Shown here: positions 47,301 through 58,138 of the stretch, piece by piece
Numbering within the stretch: position 1 is the first letter of the stretch
How the letters are laid out: every line of letters begins with the position of its first letter
Assembly (NCBI GenBank): GCA_008694505.1
Contig: VZDJ01000052.1
Coordinates: 6,141,722-6,205,721 of the forward strand
DNA length: 64,000 nucleotides
Source of the DNA: Cyanoderma ruficeps
Lineage: Eukaryota; Chordata; Aves; Passeriformes; Timaliidae
Direction of reading: 5' to 3'
Translations under genes and position numbers: made by a program
Notes under the pieces: generated by a model
Databases searched by the model: none
Told to the model about the DNA's origin: nothing
The model's input: only the letters and a program-made list of their open reading frames with translations

Positions 47301-50300
47301 CTGTTACATTTATGTGTGAGGTTTTTTTCCCTCAAAATAAATCAGTTTTGTGGGTTTGTGATTATTAGATTTTTGACTCATTCCCTAATCACTTGTGGTC
47401 ACCATTTTTAGTTGGATTTGATCATCTTGAAGGTCTTTTCCAACCCAAATGATCTGATGCTTCTGTGTTTTCACAGATAAGCTGTGCAAGCTTTATTTAT
47501 GTGCATAGGAATGTAAAAACGGGATGTTTTTACCAGCTGTGTGGTCCTGAAGGAATGTAAATGTTGCCATGTACAGGGGACCAACCCATCACTGTTGTAG
47601 TGTAGTTCCAGCTACCAAACATTAAGGGTTTAAATCAAGAGAAGACCCTTGAAGCATAAGACCTGATGAGTGAAAACAGCAAGGCTTGATGTGAGCTCTG
47701 TATTTTTCTTTGGAGAGAGCAAAGCTGCTACACAGCTTTCCTACACAATTCCCACAGAAATCCTCTACAGGATTTTTCTAGACCCTTCAGGTTTGAAAAC
47801 CATCCAGTTCACGGCGTTTTAAATATCCCAACAGTAACTTGTTGTTGTTGTTGTGTAAATATAAGTTGAAACTGCAGGTCTGGGACTTCTGAAATTTACA
47901 GGCTAAAGAAGTTCTGTGTTTTGTGGTTAATTCCCTCTCTGTGTCCAGGCAATGCTTACAATCAAGAGGAACGTGTTGTGTGTGCTGGATATGACAATGG
48001 GGACATCAAATTGTTTGACTTAAAAACTATGTCACTCCGATGGGAGACCAACATTAAGAATGGGGTAAGGAAATCATGAAAGTATTTTTCATTCCAGCTC
48101 CTGTATAGGATGGAGAAATTAAAAGGATTCTGTCTGTGTGAAACTTACCCAGAAGATGTTTCTGCTGAGATTGTACCGAGGAATAATTTTCTTTAGGTTC
48201 AGCAAGTTGTACCCCTCACATTCTTGATCAGGACAGGATGGGGTATTTTCCAGTGAATTCAATTTTTCAGATGAACTTGTTTATTCCCTATTTGGTGACG
48301 ATGTTATTGTGGAAATAATCAATGGTTAATACATATTTATAAATCACAAACCGCCCATCTTTTTTAAACAGTGGCTAAATTACAAGACTTGATTTTATCT
48401 TGTTCTGTACTCAGGTTTGCAGTGTGGAGTTTGACAGAAAAGACATAAATATGAATAAGCTGGTGGCCACATCTCTTGAGGGAAAATTCCATGTTTTTGA
48501 TATGAGAACTCAGCATCCAACCAAAGGTTTTGCTTCTGTTTCAGAGAAGGTATGGGGAGACTGAGAATTTCTTAATAAGACACAAACTTTCTAAATTCAT
48601 GCTGTCAGATTACTACAGGTGTAGTACAAATAGGTAAGAAATGCCCAGGTTAATTTATAAAATGTACTTGTTTTGTTTTTTTTTTGTTTAGTGAACAAAA
48701 ATCTGGTGATAATTCAAGAAAAGCCACTTTTGTGGTGAAATTCTTTGGGACTTTTTTTAGAAAAGGTTGAGTTTCAGCTTAGTATCTCTTAGGTTTTCCC
48801 ATACTATCATTCAAAGCACATAAGGTGTTGGAGGTACTTAATTCTGAATCAAAGAATTTTTGTACAAAACAAACCAATAAATTTTATTTATTTACTTATA
48901 AATATTCTGTAATAAAATGTGCAAATAGGATTTGTTGTCCATTTGGTGCATTTAAGCTTTTCCTTGTGGACATTTGCAGACAGATATGCATTAAGTCAGA
49001 GGATCTGTTGGGGATTTTTCCCTAAGTGAAAGGGATTTCTGTTGCTCTATGATTTTAGTGGCCTGGCTGAGGTTTGAGTTGTTGACTGTGTGTTTTGTTT
49101 TGCACACTGTTTGTAATATATTCCCTTCCAGTAATGATTTTAAAAGATACCAGTGAAAATAGAGATTTTTTAAGAGGTACCAGTGAGATACAGTGAAATT
49201 AACCATCCCCTGTGGGAAGGCTGGGCTTTCTTCGTACAAATGATCTCTGTTTTAAGATTCTGTGTCCTTCCCTGTGAAATTCATCCCCAAATTACTTCTG
49301 TCCAATGCTGGTTTGTTTTTATTAGGCACAAAAATCTACCATTTGGCAGGTTCGGCACCTGCCACAGAACAGAGATGTGTTTATGACAAGTGGAGGATCT
49401 GGGAGCCTTCATCTCTGGAAATAGTAAGTGATCACTTCTCTCTCCAGGCAGGAGTAAGAAACCAACCATTTAATGTTTTAAGAAAGAATCTTTATGAAAA
49501 TGACAAATTGGGGTCCTGCTTTTAACCTCAGAATATCTGGTTAAAATTATTGCTTACAAATGCAGTAGAAAAGGTGATTTCAGTGTCAGTACGTGATCTG
49601 GAGTCTTGAATTAATAATCCCTAAGAGAACAGCACAGGTGAATCCTGCCCTCGTGGTCTTAATGAATATCTAATTACATCCTTGGTTAACAAGGTGATAA
49701 ATGGAAAAAAAATCGGTTTCTTAAAATTCTGATATGGTAGCAGTTACAACTGAGAAGAATATCGAAAGCCTTGACTTAATGATTCTTATCTTCACGTTTT
49801 CTCACATCACACGGAAAAATAATTTAATTGTCCTAAATGCAGTGAAGTCGGTGCATTAAGTTTCAGAAGCATAGCTGTGATGAATTTTTTCTGCCTGTGG
49901 TAAAAGCTGACCAGTTAAAAAATGAGGAGCTATAGGAGAGGGGCTGTCAGGATTCAAAATTTCCTACTTCCTTTTTTCTTCCACGAAATGCCTACTAAAA
50001 GTACCCAGTGTAGACATAGCTGGATATGATTATTCATTACTTTTAAGACATTTATTTATCTGTAGAAATTTATTTATCAGGAAATAAAGAGGATGATGAT
50101 GGTGTGTTTGCATCAATAAATTTCTCTAAGTGCTTGTTTTTTGCTTCACTTTTCCTCCTTGGCAGTGAGTACCCAGCCCAGCGCTCCAAGAAGGATTCGG
50201 AAGGATCCGAGATGGGGGTGGCAGGGTCTGTCAGCCTCCTGCAGAACGTGACTCTGTCAACACAGCCCATCTCCAGCCTGGACTGGAGCCCTGACAAAAA

Positions 50301-50373
50301 GGGACTCTGTGTCTGTGGGGCCTTTGACCAAACTGTGAGGGTGCTGATAGTTACAAAGCTGAACAAAATTTGA
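44165..50373 (+). CDS. DNAAF10: WD repeat protein 92 / dynein axonemal assembly factor 10, eight exons
   Basis: WDR92 (Monad, DNAAF10) is a cytoplasmic WD40 protein tied to the R2TP and prefoldin-like co-chaperones and needed for axonemal dynein preassembly. Exons are 44165-44356, 45349-45449, 46474-46604, 47068-47169, 47949-48064, 48415-48549, 49326-49423 and 50166-50373. They sum to 1083 nt, or 360 aa plus stop, against about 357 in human. All junctions are GT-AG with consistent phases. WD-type blade endings are visible, such as GNLNIW (to residue 98), GTVKVWD (142-148), [16 protein letters not shown] and GSLHLWKY. The C-terminus [16 protein letters not shown]...[14 protein letters not shown] matches the family. 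The first 64 residues, from the CpG island, are GC-rich and diverge most ([10 protein letters not shown]). It is transcribed divergently from PNO1. Confidence 0.96.
44453..44830 (+). mobile_element. CR1 LINE 3' fragment in WDR92 intron 1
   Basis: Sense CR1 3' sequence with GAAGGGTTGTAGCCAGGTGG, then TTAGGAAAAATTTCCTCAC, then GATTAGACATTGGAATGGGC. It ends in the typical octamer-like tail TGTGATTCTGTGATT. It starts only about 95 bp after WDR92 exon 1 and is followed by a G/T-rich tract. Confidence 0.88.
44880..45058. repeat. G/T-rich low-complexity tract in WDR92 intron 1
   Basis: The + strand is almost free of A and C, with runs such as TTTGGTTGGTTGG, TTTGGGGGTGG and long T runs, ending in a C run at 45045-45051. 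It directly follows the CR1 copy. Multiple G runs on the transcribed RNA could form quadruplex structure. Confidence 0.8.
45349..45449 (+). CDS. DNAAF10: WDR92/DNAAF10 coding exon 2
   Basis: The exon is 101 nt, residues 65-97 plus two bases of Trp98 ([20 protein letters not shown] onward to [10 protein letters not shown]). The acceptor is tttgaaag and the donor gtaagc. A 203-codon antisense frame overlaps it and is regarded as spurious. Confidence 0.96.
46474..46604 (+). CDS. DNAAF10: WDR92/DNAAF10 coding exon 3
   Basis: The exon is 131 nt, running from the last base of Trp98 to Asp141 plus one base ([20 protein letters not shown] then [20 protein letters not shown]). The acceptor is cttgcctag and the donor gtgagt. 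Confidence 0.96.
47068..47169 (+). CDS. DNAAF10: WDR92/DNAAF10 coding exon 4
   Basis: The exon is 102 nt, residues 142-175 plus one base of Gly176 ([20 protein letters not shown] then [14 protein letters not shown]). The acceptor is tttcccag and the donor gtaatt. Confidence 0.96.
47408..47470 (+). mobile_element. CR1 LINE 3'-terminal scrap in WDR92 intron 4
   Basis: About 60 bp of a sense CR1 3' end: GATTTGATCATCTTGAAGGT, then CTTTTCCAACCCAAATGATC, then a decayed tail. Confidence 0.75.
47949..48064 (+). CDS. DNAAF10: WDR92/DNAAF10 coding exon 5
   Basis: The exon is 116 nt, residues 176-214 ([20 protein letters not shown] then [19 protein letters not shown]). The acceptor is gtgtccag and the donor gtaagg, ending in phase 0. 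Confidence 0.96.
48415..48549 (+). CDS. DNAAF10: WDR92/DNAAF10 coding exon 6
   Basis: The exon is 135 nt, residues 215-259 ([20 protein letters not shown] then [20 protein letters not shown]). The acceptor is tgtactcag and the donor gtatgg. It is phase 0 at both ends. Confidence 0.96.
49326..49423 (+). CDS. DNAAF10: WDR92/DNAAF10 coding exon 7
   Basis: The exon is 98 nt, residues 260-291 plus two bases of Tyr292 ([20 protein letters not shown] then [12 protein letters not shown]). The acceptor is ttttattag and the donor gtaagt. Confidence 0.96.
50166..50373 (+). CDS. DNAAF10: WDR92/DNAAF10 coding exon 8 and stop
   Basis: The exon has 208 coding nt, residues 292-360 and a TGA at 50371-50373 ([20 protein letters not shown] onward to KLNKI). 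The acceptor is ccttggcag. Confidence 0.96.
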
Positions 50374-50469
50374 CAAGAAAACGAGAATTTCTGAGGAGAA
50401 AACAATATAGTTTGCAGTCTGTAAATATGGGAGGGGGAGCCCTTCTGTTTCTAATTTAATTTCTTCCTT

Positions 50470-50475
50470 AATAAA
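50470..50475 (+). promoter_or_regulatory. Proximal poly(A) signal of WDR92/DNAAF10
   Basis: AATAAA 97 bases after the stop. Further AATAAA copies at 50621-50626 and 51016-51021 could give longer 3' ends, so the gene's end lies between about 50.49 and 51.04 kb. Confidence 0.55.
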
Positions 50476-53400
50476 ACTGGATTGAAGAAATAGAAGCCAG
50501 ATTTTTCTATTGAAAGTTCAGATATGTGCAGTTAAGGGTTGTTGGGCTGATTGTGCTGTGATGACTTGAAGTTACCTGGGCACAAAAGTTAACCTTCTGG
50601 AAATGTGAATTTACACTTAAAATAAAATGTGTTAACCCAGCTCTGTAATTTCAGAGTTCACTTGGGTTTGTGTTCATCTTATTCCTGGTGCAAATCTCTT
50701 CCCACTTGTTAAATGTTTATTACATATAGTATTGCCTATGTGCATTCATGCAGTAGGAACTACTACAGAGTCTCGTTGTGTTATTGGATTTATTAATTAG
50801 AATGTTTGTTAAAGTGACTTGGGATTCTTTAATGCAATAGAGAAATGATAACAAGGCTAAAATATTCAGGTTTAATAGAGTAAGGTTTTTATGGAAGATC
50901 ATACTGAAATTAAACTGTCGAGCAAAATGCACTGTTTTATTATTTTAGTTGGGTTTCCTATTAAGTTTATATGTTTGTTTGTTGTTTTTATATGTTTTCA
51001 ACTTGATACTCTACAAATAAAATTATATATAGTGTTTTCTTAATACGAACAAAGTATATTATTCAAATATCCAGAGATTTAGAGCAGTAATGTATAGAGA
51101 AACCTCACAGGCTGTTAAACCCTAGACTTTGTGGCATGGAGAAATCCTTCCTGCCTGTGTAGCAGAGGGTGGGCAGGAGGAACATGACAGGACACCATAA
51201 ACACAGTCCTTGGTTTTGGTAGGTCACTGATGCTCTCCTCTAGCCTGTCTACAAACTTGGGCTCTTGCATCTCAGATTTAGCAGGGACAAAACCACAGGC
51301 AATGTGGGCTAAATATTTTGTGGAAGACAAGGATGTATGAGGTTCAGCTGTCTTCCCTAAGACTTGATGGTTTGCTTTCAAGTGTAATATTTAGTGTATG
51401 ATTTTTTTTGACCCAAGTAATCCCACCTCCTTTTGTGCCTGGTGTAATGTTGAGAGCGTATTCTGAAATAATTTTAAATGTTGTCCTTCTTGGGGTGCAT
51501 TCCAGCAGGAGGGAATGGGGGGAACCATTACTCTGCACTCTTGGCTGCAGCTTGCTTTGGGGGTGTGGAATTCAAAGAATTCAAGTCCTTTAGTCTAAAA
51601 TGGACTGTTCAGAGGTGGCTTCCATTAGCTTTGTGCTGTAAATAAAATACACTCATTGAAAGGTGTGAAAGGCAGTGGAAATAGGTGCAGATATGTTTTT
51701 TCTCTTTAACAGTAACTCTGAGTCAAGCACAGAGTAAGAGAAGAAAAAGCTCTCAGTGTAGGTACCTGCAAGGGAAAATAAAAATCTCCTGAGCACAGGA
51801 CCGGGCTCTTGGTGCTATTTTTATGTACTTGTCCTGCAGCAAAAATGTCCCTTCTTTATTCAAACAACTCCAGGGAGATCTCCTAGTGGAATACAACTTA
51901 GAGCAAGAACTATGAAACAACAAGCTCCACGGGCCTCAAAAATATGAAATGTGTGTTACCTCTGTGCACTTAATTTTGAGATTCATTTTGTTTCTTGTTT
52001 TGAAAATGAAGGAATGTGTTCCCCTTGTGAGTAGCTGGTTTCAAGGAAACATGACAAGAGCTTGCAAAAAACTGAGAGGTAGAGGAAAAACAGATGGAAG
52101 GTGGTGTGTTACTGAAAGGTAAGTGGCTGTACCTGTGTGCCTGCAAAATGACAGAGTTATGGGTTGGAGAGCTGTTGCTGTGCCTGTGCTGTGCATTATC
52201 TCCTCAGCAGATTGGATTTCTGCTTCTTCGAGGCTAAAGCAGAAACTTAAGCAGACCAAAAGCTGCCTGTGGCAGCCCAGCCTGCTCTATTTATATCCTT
52301 CCCCCTCTTGCTGGAGACTGGCACCTTGCCTCTGCAGCCTGCAGAGCTGGAGTGTGTTCTAAATAGAGGCGTGATGCATCCGAGAGCAAATGGCTCTGTG
52401 ACGCAGCACAGGAGTGCTCTGGAAAACCCCTGCCTCGCCCAGGGAAATGGAATGTGCTGCCGAATTTGGAGTGACTGCATGGAACCAGGCTAGGGTGTCT
52501 GCCTGGCAGCTATTGCTTGTTTCCTGTGCAAACCATCCCTGCGTGCTCATGGAAGAAAAAAAAATCTGTTTATAGGCATGACTGCAGCCTGTACACAGGG
52601 GCATGTTACACGTTTTTGGGGTTTGTGCTTTGTGTGTTTTTAATGAGATGCTGCCCAAGTCCCCAACCATCAGGTTTGGGATTTCTGTTTCACACCAGTA
52701 TAGTTATTTGGAATTTCACCGTTTGTACAGGTCCTTGGAGATCACAGCCCTCCAAGATTTCTGTGCATAGAGTCAGTATTTACAAACAATATATAGTTTT
52801 CATCACCAAAAAAAAGGTAATTTGCAGTTTAGGCATGACTTGGACTGAATTTTAAACAATATGAGGCAAGTTGTAACTCTGTATGGGAAGCTACAATGCT
52901 GTGCTCTCACCTCTTCACAACCACTGATTGGAATCATGGAATTGCTACAAAGAAGGAAGATTGGGAATTGCACAGAAAAATAAAGACATCTGCTCTTCAG
53001 TGGTTCCTTCAGAGACAGCAGACACAGCTTTTCAGTACAGTTCAGCTCATCTTCCCCAAATTGTTCCTTTCAAATAGATTAGGTAGCAAAGAGGGATTGT
53101 TTGGTTAAGCTGACTGGTTTGTAAGTAAGAGGCTTGTGGCCTGCACCTTCAATGAAATTGTCTGAAGCTGGTGTTGACAAAGTCTTAGGAAAGTACATTG
53201 ATTCACTGCTTTTTTCACCCCATTATTAATCCAGCATTTTCTTGCTTATGATGCTGTTACTGACAAGTTTTCAGTAGCATGCACTCTAAACAGAACTGCC
53301 CACTCCTCAGAAATGACCAGACCACACTCTGTATGTCTAGCATGTATTTAAAGCCTTCATATGTGCAAAATATTTTGCAGTAGCAAACCCAAGTCCCAGT

Positions 53401-54489
53401 ACTTTGGGCAAGGCCAGCTGTTGACTGAGGCAGGAGCCAAGAGCTGTGTCACTTGGAGTGCAATACAATTCCACGGCTGTGGAACTGCCTCTGGCAGTGC
53501 AGGTTCAGCCCAGAGGAATGACCAGATGGGATTTCTGTGCATCTGGGCCAGAGTTATTCGGGGACTTGGTGATGGTGACCAGTTCTAGCCTTGGCTGGGT
53601 AATGTTTCCATTACTTGCTGGCCTTTTTGGGAGGACCTGTTTCCCACAGCACAGCCTGCCTTTGGAGTAGCACAGTGCTGTCCCACAGAGGACACTGCCA
53701 GTGGATCAGTGATTCCTGATGGCTGCAACAGCAGCCAGGGTCTCAAGGGCAGGGAGTAGTTGCCCCACAGTTTGGTCTGTCTCCTCCTCAGCCACCAGCA
53801 AGGCAATTGTCATGGAAGTTTTACGGGATCCTGCAGGGAAGGTGATCACAGCAGAGCATCTCTTCCCAATAGTGTTCTTCACTGTTCCATTCTGAAATGG
53901 TTGATCTGGGCCAACTGGCCCAGTACTTTGCTGGTGTGATTCAGGACTGCAGCATGAGCAGGAGCTGCTTCCAAAAGGGAATATGAGTGTGGCAGCCCTG
54001 CTTTGGGGACCAGCTCCATTTAACAGTATGGTCACACATTTTATCAGTCAGTCTCTGAGCCAAAGAATGAGCCCATTGCTGTCTAGCTCAGTGCAACTAC
54101 AGCCTCTGGGACAGATTTATCTTCAAAGAGTACTTTCCTCTCTTTCCAAGAGATCTCTCCCTCTCCCTGCCTCTGCAATCTCAGTTAAATCTTCTGGCAC
54201 CATCTCCATGTTTGGGGATGTGCAGAGGGAGCTGCACATGTGAAGGCACCTGTAATATCCCTCTTTTGTTATGCCTGGCAGTAAAAATAGCCCACACAGA
54301 ATGTACAGGTTGGGGTTCCCTTCCCAAAACAATGGCTCTTTCCACTCCTGTCCATGTGCAAGAGGCCACCCAAGGCTGACAGTCTCTATTTCACTCCCTG
54401 ACTTCCTTCTGGGGCAGCCATGTATGTTAAAGAGTGTTTTGATTATCTGGAACTTAATGATGGTGACAGAAGGGTTGAGCCTTTATGGG

Positions 54490-55400
54490 TAAAAATCAGG
54501 GGGCCAGGCCAACAAGTCAGATACCCTGGTGGGAATCTGTTAGAGATCATCCATCCAGGGTGAAGAGGCAGATGAAAGACTCGATAAGCAGCTGGGAATT
54601 TCACAATTGCTGGTCCTTGTTCTTGTGGGGGACTTCAACTTAGCAGATGTCTGCTAGAAATCCAGCAGAGAGGAAACAGTTGAGAAGGTTCCTGAAGTGT
54701 GTAGCTGAACAGAGACTGTTGGCTGGAACTCGGGGAAAACAAGAGAGTTCATGACCTCTGGAAGAAAGGGCAGGCAACTCAGGAGGACAAGAATGTCATA
54801 AAGGTTTATAGAGGGAGAAAATTTGAAGGGCCAAAGCCCAGATAGAACTTAACCTGTCTACTGCCACACAATTAAAAAAAAATCCTTCTTAAATACATTA
54901 GCAACAACTGGAGGGCTAAGGAGAATCTCCATCCTTTATTGGAATGCAGAGAAAACACACTGACAAAGGATGAAGGTAAATGCTGAGGTACTTATTGCCT
55001 TGTTTGCCTCAGTCCTGAGCAGAAGACCACAAAGGAGCACCTGAAGGAGCTGGGGTTGTTTAACCTGGAGAAAAGAAGGCCCAAGGGAGACCTTATTGCT
55101 CTGAAAGGAGGTTGTAGCCAGAGGAAGGTTGGTCTCTTCTACGTAACAAGCAACAGGATGAGGAAATGGTCTCAACTTGCACCAGGGAAGGTTCAGACTG
55201 AATATTTGGAAAAATTTCTTCACTGTGGTGAAGATACGGTAATCAAGGTTTGGAAAAGGCTGCCCAGGGAAGTGCTGAAGTCACCATCCCTAGGATTTAA
55301 AAAGGATCATGTAGATGTGGCACTTGGCGATGTGGTTTAGTGCTGGGTTCACTTGGTGATCTTTCCTAAGGATTCCTGTCTAAACAATGGTGTGATTATA
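54490..55400 (+). mobile_element. CR1 LINE, internally deleted copy
   Basis: The left part (54490-55020) contains CR1 ORF2 endonuclease-type coding (VLVLVGDFNLADVC near 54613) and the following linker (KKGQATQEDKNVIK-like). The right part (55020-55400) is the CR1 3' end (AGCTGGGGTTGTTTAACCTG, then GGCTGCCCAGGGAAGTGCTG). The reverse-transcriptase domain that should lie between them is absent, so the copy is internally deleted and inactive. The left edge is approximate. Confidence 0.72.
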
Positions 55401-56012
55401 TGGTCCTTAACCATGGCAGTGAGGCTGAATATTTTTCATCACTAAGAAAAGTCCATCAGCAGCATAAATAAGCACAGGCAAGCTCTCTCAGGTGGCTTGT
55501 GATTTTAAGGTTAGGAAACATTGAAAACATTCTCTGAAGCCAGAGGACGTGTGGGTTGCAGAAGAGCAGTGAAGCCCACAGAACTGCACAGCAACTGAGA
55601 CATGATGGGACCTTTTCATGGGACAGTGGAGCAGAAATAGTAGCTCAGCCTGTCTACCAGATTGCATTGTATCTGTTGCTCACTATTAGATTGACTGTTA
55701 GAGCTTTGCAACTGAAAATACTCTTTCCTTCAAGTAAATTCCTAGTTAATTCCCTAAGTCCTGGCTGCTTTTGGAGTGTCTTCTTACAGTAAAACCCACC
55801 ACTGGCAAAATTCAGGTAGATGCAGCTAATGAAACCAGTTCAGTTGCCTCCCTTTCCAATGCTAAACCTTTCATTTTTAAGTCATCAGCTTTCCTGGAGA
55901 GATGTCAGAAACGCTCCTCGTTTCCTTCTGGCACAGCTTGACCAGGCAGGACTCTGCAGGCTGTTCAGCAGATGTGAGGGACAGACATTCCTGCCTTGCA
56001 GAACTGTGTGAT

Positions 56013-56575
56013 TGTTGGAGCCCTGGGCACTGCGGATTTCAGACTTTCTGTGCTGACAGGCACTGACCCCCAAGAAAACACTGCATTGGACCTGAGGCTG
56101 TGGAAAAAGGCTTCCAAAATTGAGTGACAGCACTGGGATTATGGGTGTGGAGTTTGAATAGAAGTGTGTGATATCACATGGTGGAAAACTTAAGAGTTTA
56201 AGGTTTTAGAATATAGTAATATATATAAAGCAAGATGGAGGATTTAGGGCAGAGGCTGAGTCCTTCTTTTTCACCTTCTTCTTCATGGGTCTGGGCGGTG
56301 TTTTGTAATTGGACAGAAAAGTCCACACTGGGGGCCACAGGTGGTTGGTTATTGGGTTAAAAGTCAAAATAATTTAGGTGTCATTTCTTAATTGGACAAT
56401 TTATCCTTAAAAGGCCTTGTAGAGAGATGGAGACAGAGCTATTTTTAGTTTGTTAGCTGGAAGTGCTGTAGAACCCAGGGTTTGTGAGACTGTAACATAG
56501 ATGAGAATCAATAAATATCTGAGTCTGAACCAGAAATACTGTCTTGAGCATTTAAAAAGAAGATAAAACACAACA
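56013..56575 (+). mobile_element. Solo LTR of the same family (copy 2)
   Basis: It starts TGTTGGAGCCCTGGGCACTG and ends CAACA, and is 563 bp. An AATAAA at 56510-56515 fits the LTR polyadenylation signal. Flanks are TGTGAT on the left and TGTGGT on the right, a likely 6-bp target duplication with one mismatch. No internal viral sequence adjoins it, so it is a solo LTR left by recombination. Confidence 0.83.
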
Positions 56576-58065
56576 TGTGGTGGCAGAGGACTGTGGCATC
56601 TTTATATCCAGCAGTGTTTTCCCTTCCTGACATTTGCATTCCCTTCCTCCCACACTCTGCTGCTGCACAGTGCATAAAAAAATGTAATAGCAGCCATGCT
56701 GGGTTAGGCCAGAGACTTCTATCCTGCTTCATGTGCATGTGCAGATAAATAAATATTAAAAAACCACTTTAAAATGATAACTACAATTTCAGTCTTAAGT
56801 TTAATTTACTTCTAAAGTTGTCTTAGGCTTTCTGCTGAAACAGAGTATAAAATCTACGATTCTGTTGAATTTGGGCACAGAAGCTAACAAGTGAGACAGG
56901 TGGAATGCCAATGCATTTAAAAATAAACCTCAATTTCTAATACAATTTAATTCCACAATCTTAGTAAAAGAGAGACAACTGTAAAAAAATTACAGCTTTA
57001 CATACTAATTGGAAGAAATGCAATCTTAGAACAGTATCAGAACAAATACATTACACACGATAGATTGCTTTCAATTTATTTCTACAGTTTCCACATATAA
57101 ATGTATTTAACCTATTGGATAAATATACATTCGGTAAATAAAGCCTTGTATGTAAAGTAACCCAGTACTTCACCACATCCTGTCATTTAATCTAGCTGGC
57201 ATCAACACAAGCTCTTTTGATCTGCACCAACTATCACTATCTCAGTGTGGATCTCATACTCCCTATCTGTTATGTTAAAAAAGCTTTAATTAGAGGGCTT
57301 AAGCTAGTCTTATTGAATTATATTGTTTTTCCTCCCTAAACCAAAGATACATCGATCTCAGTTTCCCTCCTTCCATGTGCTTTTGCATCTGTATTTTGAT
57401 TAGAAATCTTATGTTTTCAAAAGAGAAAAAAAGTCTGTGCTTAGTAGGTTTAAAGCCATTCTAATTTAACCTGAGGGCAGAAAAAAAGGAATTTCCAGAG
57501 CATTTTAACTGAAAGGTGAGTCTAAGTTCACTTGGGCTTAAGCTACCACATATGCTCCCCCTAAGTTCAGCAAAGTGTAACAGAACATGGAAGATTTTGG
57601 AGGTTACATTTGTTTTCCACTGTGCTAATGCCACTACTATAGGATTTTTAGTTGCTGAAAATGTGGGTTAGCCTCAAGACTCTCTTCTCTATCTAGCAAG
57701 TAAGAAAACCAAAGCTGGCAGCCAGACAGGGACCTTGGTCTCTTCCTGGTCTCACCATCTGCATTGTAATAAATCACTGTAAAATCCTTATCCCTGCCCT
57801 CTCTCCCTGCATGCATCTGGTCTCAGCAGAATTGAGGCAGAGACGTAAAGTCCCATAAACAGGGCATCAAGCCAGGCAGCTGCCTGTCACTGTCCTTTTA
57901 GGAATGTTTTGTCTCCTGATTTTCCAGAGGAAACATTGGGCACTCGCCCTTCTTCCATCAAGGAACAAACTCACTAAGGGCAGCACTGGCCAGCAGATGG
58001 AAGTTTGTGCTTCAGTTTATTCCTGCTACACCCTCTTCTGGTAACTTGCTGGTCTGCCCACACAT

Positions 58066-58138
58066 GGGACTGCAGGCTCATTAGATTACACCGCAAAGAA
58101 ATTAGATTGCAGATTCATTAGATTACACTGCCAAGAAG
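58066..58138. repeat. Imperfect tandem duplication
   Basis: Two copies of a unit containing TGCAGRYTCATTAGATTACA lie side by side, with a few differences between them. A partial ATTAGATTGCA lies at their junction. Confidence 0.8.
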
